From positions 62,001-126,000 of IMG/VR virus record IMGVR_UViG_3300031999_001882: a DNA stretch of 64,000 nt. One strand, given 5' to 3'. Origin of the DNA: a virus. The notes below the pieces were generated by a model, which saw only the letters and a program-made list of their open reading frames with translations, did not search any database and had not been told where the DNA came from. Made by a program: the position numbers and the translations under genes. This document shows positions 54,340 through 62,940 of the stretch, piece after piece (the first letter of the stretch is position 1; the number at the start of each line of letters is the position of its first letter).

Positions 54340-57300
54340 TTCGTTGGTTCGAGTTCTTTCTCAGCGATAGTAAATTGCGATCCAGTACGCTGGCCGTAAG
54401 AATCCAGCGTAATCACTTCATAGCTTTTGTCCGCAGAGATCGCAGAAGCCACACGCTTGATGATCTCGGCTTTGTCACCGGACACCAACCAGACGTGAGA
54501 GCCTTCCGCGAAGCGATACCCGGCGTTCTTGAAGAAGTCGGCTGTCGATTGAAGCTTCATAGAGAGCTTTTTGCGGCGAAGCTTCTTGGATTCTTTGTCC
54601 AGCTCCCACGCGCTTCCTACAAGGTCCGAGGACTTGAACTGATCGAAGTAGCGGGCCGCACGCTGGGCGGCTTGCGCTGGCGGCAGATCGGACTTGGTAG
54701 CGATCTGATCCAAGAGCGCAGTAACGGCGGCTTTGACATCGCCGCCTCTCAGGTAAGCTTCTTCGCCAGCCTTCCAGACCTTTGAAATGTCCATCATATT
54801 GATCTGGTAGCCATACACCGCATCTTGAATGAGGTGCGCCATCTCATCCTTTTGCTTGCGCGTAATCTTGCCGGGAACTGCCGCCTGTTTCTCCACAGAT
54901 GTGTCGCCGCCGATAATCCCGTTCTCAACAAACTCGTCCTTCAATTCAGGGAACCGCTCGGCGAGCTGTTCAAAATAAGCCCCCCATTCAGCGAGTTCGC
55001 CGTAGCTGAGGTTCTGCTGACTCACCCAATTCTGCCAGCCTATCGCATAATCTCTGGCTTCTTGGGCAGTCTTGAGGACAGCATAGGGAGCCTTCTTGAG
55101 TTCTTTGGCCGCCGTGACTTCGGCAGTCGCAGGAGTGGCTTCGGCTTCCTTGGCCTTCTCCTCTTTGCGCTTGGCCCGGTCCTCCTGCTGTTCCTTGAGC
55201 CGCTTCTCCATCTTCTCAAGCGCGTCCACGGTTGACGCGATCTCTGAGGGGTCGGCTTTGTCCACATCCAAATCCTTGAGCTTGCGCCGGAGCGACTTCA
55301 CCTGATCCGACAATCCTGATTCGACTTCCATGCTGGCCTCCTTTAACTCGAACGGTTCTTCTCCTGCATAGGTGAAGATGGTTTTGCCAGTCTCCGCCAA
55401 GTCCTCTAAAGGAGAACGCAACTCATACTGCGGATACCACCAAAACTTTGGCTTGCTTCCGAAATCAATCTCTCCGTTGTCATCCAAGCTTCCATCGGAG
55501 ATGATGAGCGAATCAGTCAAAGCGCCGATCTGCTCTGGCCGAACTAACATATAGCCGTTGCCAAACATCGGCTCAAGATAATCCAGCAAACGCGAATCGC
55601 TCTGATCCTCAACATCCTGTCGGATTTCCTCTAAATCATCACCCGTTGCGGTGATCTCAAGATTCTTATTTGGCAGAACCTTCCAGCTTATACCGCCGCG
55701 AGCCTTCTTCTCCATTGACCCAAACGCACTCCCGGTCATAATACCCAGCGCCGCCTGCACGCCTCCGGCATCTGCCCCGGCCCCGATAAGCGCCTGCGAG
55801 ATGATGTGAAGCATCACCTTGCCTTGGCTCTTATACTGGTCCAAGACCCCCATGTAATCGCCGTAGTGCCCCTTGGTGGTGGCGGGCTTGCTCTCGATGT
55901 GCTTGACCATCTCGATGATGTCCGGGTCTTTCGACAGCATATCAATGGCCTGCTTAATCTTCTGCTCTCTGGACACTTCCGGCCCGCCGAAGCGATCTAA
56001 GCTGGCCGCCATCTCCATCGGCTCCTCCGGTTGTGCTTTGGCCTTGCCGATTTCCTCCGCATTGGCATCTTGCGCCTGCTGGATCGCGGCCTTGATTCCG
56101 GCCTCGTCGCCCTCAGTCGCATCACTCAAATAGCGGCGAATCTGGGTCTGAATCTTGGAGGTGGTCACCGAATACTTCTGCGTGTTGAAGAAGGTTTCTC
56201 CGGTGTTGCTTCGGAACACGATGGGGGTCGCATAGTTCACCAGCGCCCAGCCACCCGGATACTTCTGGATGGTCAAGTGCTCTGTGCCCCAGCGATCCCG
56301 CTTGTCTTTGGGGAACGAATCGTGCGCGAACATCTCAATAACCTGCTCGTTGGAGGCGGCCTCAACCTTCATTGCGGCGGTCGGCTTGCCCGGCCACTCA
56401 TCGCCTTCGGACATCGCCACGCAGTTCGCGTGCGCGAAAGAAGTCGGCATCACTTCCCCCGGCTCAGATTTGGAATCCACGATCATATCCCCGGCCTCGA
56501 TTGCGTTGCCGCATATCGGGCACGTCTCTCCGATCTCTCCTTCTTCGGCAGATCGCGCCTCTAGCTTGGAATAACACTCGTTACACAACGCTTCGTTAGG
56601 GTCATCGCCTTCGCCCCAGCCTTCCGGCATCTCCACGGGCTTCCCGCATTGAGGACACGACACGCGCTGAGCGGCCTTCTGCTTGCGCCAGCTCTTGAAC
56701 TCCTCGCTGTTGCGAACTTCGTCGCTTTCCTTCTTCTCCGGCGACTCGCGCCACTTCTTGTCCTCGTCTTGGAGCCGCTTCACGTCCTTCTGATTCTTGG
56801 GATTGTGTTCCAGAGGAGGCCAGCCAGAAGCGTCAACCTTGGTCGGCATATTGTCCGGGTCACAGCCGCATTCGTTGACGATATCATTCATCTTGCCGCA
56901 GGTCGGGCACTTGTGAATCCCGGCTTTGCGGTCATGCTTCTCGGCCAGCTCCTTCTCGAAATCCGCCAGCTCCTTACAATCCTTGCACCAGCGCGAGCCT
57001 TTCTCGGCATCGGCCTTGTGACAGAGCGTGCACTTCTGGGCGGAGGTCACCACTTGAAGGCCGCCGTGGTCATCCAAGAACCAGATGGTCGGATAGAAAT
57101 TGCCCTGATCCACCGCTTTGACGGCGGCAATCAGCTCGTCCCACTCCGGCGACTCGGCGAGCTTCTTACCGCTCTGATAAGCGGCGTACATCCCGCCAAG
57201 CTGTCCTTCGGTCTGGATCACGATATCGTCCTCGGCAGGCTCCTGCATCTCCTCCGAGTCAAACTCCTCCACCTCGGCTTCGGCTGTGCGCTTGCTGGCT

Positions 57301-60300
57301 TTCTTCTCTGATTTCTTTTGTTGCAGGATGGCTTCTGCTTCCTTGATTCGCTTGGCAACATACGCCTGCGTGCCCTTATCGGTCACATCGTTCATGCGAC
57401 TCATCCAGTTATCAATGAGCGCTTCCAGCTCGGCTACTGATTTATCCTTGAGATCGCTGGCTGTGCGCTTGCTGGCGATGGTGTCTTTCCAATAAACCCA
57501 AGCGACCGTCACCTTGTCATTCTCCACTTCGTCGATCTTGACGGCATAACCCGCCGAAGCATAAGCGCCCTTCACGCCGTTAAAGCCCAGCTTCGCCAGA
57601 TCACCATTGGGTTCCACAACCTCGAACTCGCCCAGATCAAAGATGTTCCCGTCATACCGGAAGAAGTCGCCCTCTCCGTTCTCGACGTAATCCAGCTCCT
57701 TCTTCTCCTCGTCAGTCAGTTGAGAATAATCCATGAGCGGAACAGTCTGCTCGTTCTTAACCACCAATCCAGTCGGCCCCGCTTGGTCATCGGCCTTCTT
57801 TTCAAGGGGTGGTTTCCGGTGCTTAACCGGGATATAGTGATGTTCGTCATCCAAGCATTTGTCGCATTGTCCACGTCGTTCGCGTGTCTCGTTGTCGTGA
57901 TTTTTGAGCGGGTGTCTGCATACGGCACATGGCGGGGCATCAACATTCTCTTTGAGCGGAGCATCAGCCTTGCGTCTGGCGGCCTGCGTCGGCGGCTTGC
58001 CCTGTAGCTCGGCAATGCCTGTGCTGATCCCTTCGCCCACGCCACGGTCGTACTCCTCCCACAGCTCATCAGCATTCTCGGCCTTGTTAAAGGCGCTGGC
58101 AAGAAACTCGAAGGGCGTATATTGCCGACCATTCTGCTCGGCCTCAAACGCTTCGTCGGCGATCTTTTCCACGTCGAGATTGCCTTGGGCATCTTTATAG
58201 CCTTGGAATTCGCCCTTGTTCGTGATGATGATGTTGAATCCCTCGTCATAGCCCATGCGGTACGCTTCATCCGGCATGATCGGTTCTTCTGCGCCCCGGC
58301 GACCCAGCGCCGAATAGAGACGCACCTTGGCTTCTTTGGAGAGCGGCTTGAGCGAGGACTGCTTGGTGGGTGGAATGTCGCCTTCTTCCAGATGCTCGAT
58401 CTCGCCGCTCTCGGTGAACGCCAGATCATTGGCCTCCGCATCCTCTTTGATGTATTCGTCGGACTGCTGGTACTCAAGCTCGGCATAGCCGTCCTTCTCA
58501 AGCTGACTACACAACTCCTGACGAACCTCGTCGATATACTGGATGAACTCGACGTACAGCTTCTCAAATTCCTCCGTGGACATCCCGGCTTCTGCGGCCA
58601 GATCATCCATGCTTCCGGGGGTATTGTCCTCCACCTTGACGGTGTATTTGTGGGAGTAATGATGGTCGATGCTCTTGAGGTCGATGTAAAGCGACTCATA
58701 GAACTTGGCGAAGATATTGAACCGCTCGTTCGGGTGCGCTTGCAGGAACTTCGCCACGTCCATGTGCGCGGTAAAGCTCACGCCGGAACCCTGCGTCGAG
58801 CTGAGATCGTAATTCACCTTCGGGTTCACAAACCCGTGCTCTTGCAAATCGCTCTCGGCATTCTCTTTCCAGAAATCAACGTCCGCCATTTCGTAATACT
58901 TATAGCGCACCTTGTCCTTGGCCTTCTCATCCAGATCATCGAAGGTAAAGAGATCGACCTTCCGGTAGAAGGTGTGCTTGGGCTTGCGCGGCTCGTCGGC
59001 AAATCGCTTCATAAAGCTCTCCTTGGCGGCGAGGCGCGAAGCCTCTTTGCTGATATTCTTGGCATAGGCCATCGCTTCTTCGCGTGAATCAAATGTCTTG
59101 TTGCCAGCGCCGGACTTATCCCGCTCGCCGCCGTGCTGAATGCCATCCACCAGCACCATGAACTTTCCGCCCAAAGCTTCCTTGATCGAAACATTCTCAG
59201 GCATCGACGACTTCCTTGTGCGCCGCCCGACGCGCTGTTCCGTCGGATTCACATAGACATTGTTATCCTGATCCTTGAAGAAGTCAGCGCCAAAAGAATC
59301 GAACTGGCCGCCGTTACGTTCATAGGGATCGAGAAACACCAGCTTGAAGTCCGTCGCCAAATCGCTGGCCGACATATAAAGGAACTCTGTGTTCGGCTCC
59401 TCGTCCTCTTTAAGCGGCTCGCCCGTCAGCGCTTGGTAATCCTCTTTGCTCCAATCGTTCGCATAGACCCGGAGAACCATCTCTGCCGTCTCGACTTCTC
59501 CACCCGGCGGGACCAGCATATAGACTCGATGGCCGCTCTGCATATCGGTGTCGGTCAAAAGAGTCCAGCCCGTGCGAATCTCTCCGATGTTCTCTACCGC
59601 ATTCCAGTCCACCTGAGTCTTGAGCGCTTCGCCATCGCCTTGAGTCAGCTCGGCGGGCAATGTCTTGAGCATTGCCACGGCTTCCGCGCCACTACCTTCC
59701 GCATATTCGGTCAGGGTAGCCGAGTAATTCACCTCGGTCCGCGCCCAATCCAAGAGGAATGCCAACTGCTCATCAGTCAGCGCGGCGGCTTTGCGGCTCA
59801 CCTTCTTAGCTTCAAACTCTTTGCGGTGTTCTTTCTCCTGCGAGATGGCGTGGTCCAGCACTTCCTTGAGCGCTGGGCTGGCATCTTCCTTCTGCCCGCG
59901 ATACTCGTCGATAGCGGCCTGCTCCTGCTCCACATCGCGCTTGACGATCTCAGCATCCCGGTCGGCTTTGCGCTTGGACGCGAAGGGCATCTTCATCTGC
60001 GCGGGGTTCTCTGGCGGTGTCAGCTCTTGTTTGATCGCTTGGTGAACGCCGGAGTCCTCGGCATACTTCAACAGGTCTTTGGCATCCATAAAAGCTTCAC
60101 CGTTGTTTTCAAAGGACGACTCCACAGCTTCCCATAAGAGTTGAAGCACGCGCTCGGAAGGCTCATACGCTTCGAGTGCTTCCTGCTTCTCCGCCGGAAG
60201 CTCCTTCGCCAAATCTTCCTTGACCCATTTCAGGGCTTCATCCTTACCCCATACGTCAAACGATTCCCGGTATTCCTGCTGTTCTGCATTCGTAAGAGCT

Positions 60301-61670
60301 TCCTCATCAAGCACCGGATAATCGGCCATGTCGCGCTCAATGCCTTCGGCAATCGCTACCTTGTCGGCGGCATCTTTATGGACCAGCAAGAATTCAACCC
60401 AGCCCACCGCCCAATGACCTGACTTTGCCACGACCACGCCATTGCCTTCGCCGCCCAAAGCTTTGAGCGCCGCATCGAAATTGGTTTTCTCAAGCGCTTC
60501 GGAGTCCCGGTTCTGCGTGAGCACGACATAATAATCGGAGTAGTCGTCGCCCATATAATTCTCGGCAGGCTTCCACAGTTCGAGCGCCTTGCGCTTTAAG
60601 CTGGCCGTGTCATAACGACCCTTGATGGGCGGCGCGGTCTTTTTGCCTGTGCCTTTGCAATAGGGGCACGTCTCCAAAGGCCCGGCTCCGGTGCGTGACT
60701 TCCCATAACCAGCGCAATACTCACACTCTGCTCCGTCTGCCGCCTTCGCTGTCATGCCGCCCTCCAAATAGACGTTGCCATCGTCGCCAACAATAGCATC
60801 GCAGTTCCCGAAGGCTCTGGCAATGTCGCTCAGCTTCTCACCCACATCGCCCAGCCCGCGATCCCAGAAGCCCGCGCCATGCCCACAGCGCGTCAGCCAG
60901 AAGTCATGGCCCGCCTGCTCATCGTCAATCTCATTTAAGAGATCGCCTGCTTGCTGGCGAAACGCCGCGCAATCGGCCTTGGCCTTCTCGATGCTCTCCG
61001 GGGCAATATCCTCGATCCCGAAGTTCTGATCCAGAGGTTCGCCGCCCGTCTCCGGGTCAGAGTTGTCGTTCGACGACCATAGCGCCGCTTCGAGATAGGC
61101 CGACACAAAGGGATCAAGCCCTGCGGCTTGCCGAGATGTCTTGGCCTGCTCATCGACCAGCCGCTTGTTGTGCTCGCCCTGCATATGCTCGAACGACTCC
61201 TCAGATTCATTTAAGGGTTCGCCCTTGGCTCGCTTGGCTTTGATCTTGGCTTCCATCTCCTCCTGCCACGCTACAGTCCCGAACTGAGCCGCCGACTTGG
61301 TTGCGGGCTTAACCTTGGCCCAGCACGCATCACACAGCGCCCCAAAATTCTGTTCGTTGAACATCCGCTCTCTGGCAGGCTGGCCGTCGTTCTTGCATTG
61401 GCGAGCCGCATCCCGGTTCCCGAAGTCCCGCTCTAAGATGCCCGTCTCGCAGGAGTCGCACAGCCCAGCCGCCGCGCCATAGGTATTGATGATGGTGTCC
61501 TTGCCACACTTCTTACACTTGCCTTGGGCGGCAGAGCGCTTGGAAGCCGCGCACGCGCAGGTTCCCCCGCAGGCGCACGTCTCCGACTCTTGACGAATTT
61601 TTGAAGGAGCTTTTTTGTCTTTTGGCTCCACGATATCTGTCCAATGATTTTTCAATACCGCTTTATCCAT
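54336..61670 (-). CDS. giant mosaic protein (2444 aa), candidate polyprotein of small domains
   Basis: Domains seen in order: Cys-rich zinc segments (C32-C40, C52/C55, C71/C74, C113/C116); a DnaJ-type centre (C316/C319, C335/C338); a ~130-residue unit with 'GHWAVGWVEFLLVHKDAADK' and 'ADYPVLDEEAL' known from many plasmids/phages; a ferritin-like helix pair (E583, Y590, E612-x2-H615); a phage-type unit around 900-1090 ('SDEYIKEDAEANDLAFTESG'); zinc ribbons at C1248/C1251, C1547/C1550, C1588/C1591, C1672/C1675 and C1717/C1720; a unit with 'NFYPTIWFLDDHGGLQVV'; and one with 'GGWALVNYATPIVF'. Between them basic-x-Ala motifs recur (residues 43, 179, 565, 625, 878, 1231, 1400, 1459). Many of these units resemble small independent proteins, so proteolytic processing is plausible. 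The SD AAGGAG is inside the upstream endonuclease. Confidence 0.65.
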   Translation of the reverse strand: MDKAVLKNHWTDIVEPKDKKAPSKIRQESETCACGGTCACAASKRSAAQGKCKKCGKDTIINTYGAAAGLCDSCETGILERDFGNRDAARQCKNDGQPARERMFNEQNFGALCDACWAKVKPATKSAAQFGTVAWQEEMEAKIKAKRAKGEPLNESEESFEHMQGEHNKRLVDEQAKTSRQAAGLDPFVSAYLEAALWSSNDNSDPETGGEPLDQNFGIEDIAPESIEKAKADCAAFRQQAGDLLNEIDDEQAGHDFWLTRCGHGAGFWDRGLGDVGEKLSDIARAFGNCDAIVGDDGNVYLEGGMTAKAADGAECEYCAGYGKSRTGAGPLETCPYCKGTGKKTAPPIKGRYDTASLKRKALELWKPAENYMGDDYSDYYVVLTQNRDSEALEKTNFDAALKALGGEGNGVVVAKSGHWAVGWVEFLLVHKDAADKVAIAEGIERDMADYPVLDEEALTNAEQQEYRESFDVWGKDEALKWVKEDLAKELPAEKQEALEAYEPSERVLQLLWEAVESSFENNGEAFMDAKDLLKYAEDSGVHQAIKQELTPPENPAQMKMPFASKRKADRDAEIVKRDVEQEQAAIDEYRGQKEDASPALKEVLDHAISQEKEHRKEFEAKKVSRKAAALTDEQLAFLLDWARTEVNYSATLTEYAEGSGAEAVAMLKTLPAELTQGDGEALKTQVDWNAVENIGEIRTGWTLLTDTDMQSGHRVYMLVPPGGEVETAEMVLRVYANDWSKEDYQALTGEPLKEDEEPNTEFLYMSASDLATDFKLVFLDPYERNGGQFDSFGADFFKDQDNNVYVNPTEQRVGRRTRKSSMPENVSIKEALGGKFMVLVDGIQHGGERDKSGAGNKTFDSREEAMAYAKNISKEASRLAAKESFMKRFADEPRKPKHTFYRKVDLFTFDDLDEKAKDKVRYKYYEMADVDFWKENAESDLQEHGFVNPKVNYDLSSTQGSGVSFTAHMDVAKFLQAHPNERFNIFAKFYESLYIDLKSIDHHYSHKYTVKVEDNTPGSMDDLAAEAGMSTEEFEKLYVEFIQYIDEVRQELCSQLEKDGYAELEYQQSDEYIKEDAEANDLAFTESGEIEHLEEGDIPPTKQSSLKPLSKEAKVRLYSALGRRGAEEPIMPDEAYRMGYDEGFNIIITNKGEFQGYKDAQGNLDVEKIADEAFEAEQNGRQYTPFEFLASAFNKAENADELWEEYDRGVGEGISTGIAELQGKPPTQAARRKADAPLKENVDAPPCAVCRHPLKNHDNETRERRGQCDKCLDDEHHYIPVKHRKPPLEKKADDQAGPTGLVVKNEQTVPLMDYSQLTDEEKKELDYVENGEGDFFRYDGNIFDLGEFEVVEPNGDLAKLGFNGVKGAYASAGYAVKIDEVENDKVTVAWVYWKDTIASKRTASDLKDKSVAELEALIDNWMSRMNDVTDKGTQAYVAKRIKEAEAILQQKKSEKKASKRTAEAEVEEFDSEEMQEPAEDDIVIQTEGQLGGMYAAYQSGKKLAESPEWDELIAAVKAVDQGNFYPTIWFLDDHGGLQVVTSAQKCTLCHKADAEKGSRWCKDCKELADFEKELAEKHDRKAGIHKCPTCGKMNDIVNECGCDPDNMPTKVDASGWPPLEHNPKNQKDVKRLQDEDKKWRESPEKKESDEVRNSEEFKSWRKQKAAQRVSCPQCGKPVEMPEGWGEGDDPNEALCNECYSKLEARSAEEGEIGETCPICGNAIEAGDMIVDSKSEPGEVMPTSFAHANCVAMSEGDEWPGKPTAAMKVEAASNEQVIEMFAHDSFPKDKRDRWGTEHLTIQKYPGGWALVNYATPIVFRSNTGETFFNTQKYSVTTSKIQTQIRRYLSDATEGDEAGIKAAIQQAQDANAEEIGKAKAQPEEPMEMAASLDRFGGPEVSREQKIKQAIDMLSKDPDIIEMVKHIESKPATTKGHYGDYMGVLDQYKSQGKVMLHIISQALIGAGADAGGVQAALGIMTGSAFGSMEKKARGGISWKVLPNKNLEITATGDDLEEIRQDVEDQSDSRLLDYLEPMFGNGYMLVRPEQIGALTDSLIISDGSLDDNGEIDFGSKPKFWWYPQYELRSPLEDLAETGKTIFTYAGEEPFELKEASMEVESGLSDQVKSLRRKLKDLDVDKADPSEIASTVDALEKMEKRLKEQQEDRAKRKEEKAKEAEATPATAEVTAAKELKKAPYAVLKTAQEARDYAIGWQNWVSQQNLSYGELAEWGAYFEQLAERFPELKDEFVENGIIGGDTSVEKQAAVPGKITRKQKDEMAHLIQDAVYGYQINMMDISKVWKAGEEAYLRGGDVKAAVTALLDQIATKSDLPPAQAAQRAARYFDQFKSSDLVGSAWELDKESKKLRRKKLSMKLQSTADFFKNAGYRFAEGSHVWLVSGDKAEIIKRVASAISADKSYEVITLDSYGQRTGSQFTIAEKELEPTK

Positions 61671-62145
61671 TGCAATTACTCCTTGATTTCAAATTCGCCA
61701 AAGCGCTTTGATATGCCTTACTCGCCCTATGTTCGTCAGCGAACATCCCAAGATGATGACACTTGCCATCAAATTTAATTGCGGCCTTCCATCGTCTATT
61801 ATGCTTATCCCATGAAATGCCAACGAATTTTGACGAGAGCTTCCCTTCCTTTTTTCTTTTCTGATTGGATACGTTTTCTCTATTCGTGACGATCTGTAGA
61901 TTCTCTCGCTGATTGTTCAAGCCATTGCCATCCTTGTGATCGGTAACAAACCCTCGTTGCGGAACACCTGCGACACAATGGTGCATCAGTCGCCTTCGCC
62001 GCAAGCCATCTCCAAGAATTTCATTTCTGGACGCATAAAAAACATTGTGAGTGCGACAAGCACTCCACTTAAATTGATTAAGCTCGTTAAATATATCGTC
62101 ATCGACAAAAGCTACCCTGCCTTGAGATAATTTAATCTTCTTCAT
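61663..62145 (-). CDS. HNH-AP2 homing endonuclease
   Basis: 160 residues. 'KIKLSQGRVAFVDDDIFNEL' and 'FKWSACRTHNVFYASRN' lead to the HNH core 'LMHHCVAGVPQRGFVTDHKD' and 'GNGLNNQRENLQIVTNRENV', then an AP2-like DNA-binding domain 'FVGISWDKHNRRWKAAIKFD' and 'HLGMFADEHRASKAYQSALA'. This combination is a standard phage homing endonuclease. AT-rich relative to its neighbours, it lies directly before the giant gene, whose SD is within its last codons, so it entered that junction without harming it. Confidence 0.9.
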   Translation of the reverse strand: MKKIKLSQGRVAFVDDDIFNELNQFKWSACRTHNVFYASRNEILGDGLRRRRLMHHCVAGVPQRGFVTDHKDGNGLNNQRENLQIVTNRENVSNQKRKKEGKLSSKFVGISWDKHNRRWKAAIKFDGKCHHLGMFADEHRASKAYQSALANLKSRSNCNG

Positions 62146-62160
62146 TGCCGACCTTCTCCT

Positions 62161-62529
62161 TCAAAATTTCTTCATAGACTCGTAAAGAGACACCCGCGCA
62201 ATGATCCTCTCAATAGCAAGCTCAGCGTTCTTTTCGTTGATACCCATAAATTCTTCGTGCGACACGCCATGATCCCATGCCGTGTCAATGCAGATGGTTT
62301 CCTTCCCTTCTCGGCAATCAAACAGGAGCGTAATCATCACCCGCCACCGCATGAAGATAAAGCGGGCGAAGCGATCATGGAAAATCTGGTGTTGATGCCA
62401 GCCCTTGAGCTGGTGCGAAATTTTCTCAGCGATGGCCTTGCATGGCGCGAGACTCTGATCGCTACAGACACAGCCCTCGTTACAACACTTCCCGTCACAA
62501 TGTTTTTCGTCCACCGTTTCCTTATGCAA
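62161..62529 (-). CDS. unknown Cys-rich protein, related to 62553-62879
   Basis: 122 residues if started at TTG 62527-62529 (AAGGAG seven bases upstream). It begins LHKETVDEKHCDGKCCNEGC, followed by 'VCSDQSLAPCKAIAEKISHQ', i.e. six Cys near the N-terminus. The C-terminal half 'EGKETICIDTAWDHGVSHEE' and 'AELAIERIIARVSLYESMKK' aligns with 'EGEEGFEVHADWPSGFCRDS' and 'AEKAIKSAIARATVIEELSL' of the neighbour, indicating an old duplication. The Cys-rich start, absent in the other, may bind metal. Function unknown. Confidence 0.55.
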   Translation of the reverse strand: MHKETVDEKHCDGKCCNEGCVCSDQSLAPCKAIAEKISHQLKGWHQHQIFHDRFARFIFMRWRVMITLLFDCREGKETICIDTAWDHGVSHEEFMGINEKNAELAIERIIARVSLYESMKKF

Positions 62530-62552
62530 ATTCAAACTCCTTATTTTTTTTC

Positions 62553-62879
62553 CTAAAAAAGTGAAAGTTCCTCGATGACAGTCGCTCGCGCAATAGCACT
62601 TTTAATCGCTTTTTCAGCGCCGACAGACGTAAATCCTCGGTAAGAGTCACGGCAGAAACCCGAAGGCCAGTCAGCGTGCACCTCGAAACCTTCTTCCCCT
62701 TCTCGGACTGAAAGATAGACGGAGATAGAAGAAGCTTTTTTGGCGAACCTAATTTTTCTGATAGCAACGTCGATTTCAACAGTTTCCTCTTTCCACGTCG
62801 GCAATTCTTTTTTCAGGGCCACCAACATCACCGCCGTTGAATGGTCCAGCTTCCTGATCGCGCCTGTATTGTCGGGCAT
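62553..62879 (-). CDS. unknown protein, related to 62161-62529
   Basis: 108 residues, 'MPDNTGAIRKLDHSTAVMLV' then 'ALKKELPTWKEETVEIDVAI' and 'SSISVYLSVREGEEGFEVHA'. An AGGAG is 11 bases before the ATG. A small alpha/beta domain without motifs. The C-terminal ~50 residues are shared with the next gene. They are probably diverged tandem copies. Function unknown. Confidence 0.55.
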   Translation of the reverse strand: MPDNTGAIRKLDHSTAVMLVALKKELPTWKEETVEIDVAIRKIRFAKKASSISVYLSVREGEEGFEVHADWPSGFCRDSYRGFTSVGAEKAIKSAIARATVIEELSLF

Positions 62880-62940
62880 TGTCTATTAAACTCCTGCAAT
62901 TAAATTCACCGCTTCTCCATTTCATATTTTCAGCTCAATA

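Noticed and set aside
57716-58699. Minus-strand frame of 327 codons in another phase of the giant gene
   Set aside because: Ser/Arg/Thr-rich composition typical of an out-of-frame reading; the giant gene frame has ordered domains here.
58122-60137. Plus-strand frames of 321 and 334 codons opposite the giant gene
   Set aside because: Leu/His/Arg-rich antisense readings caused by codon bias; no SD and no domains.
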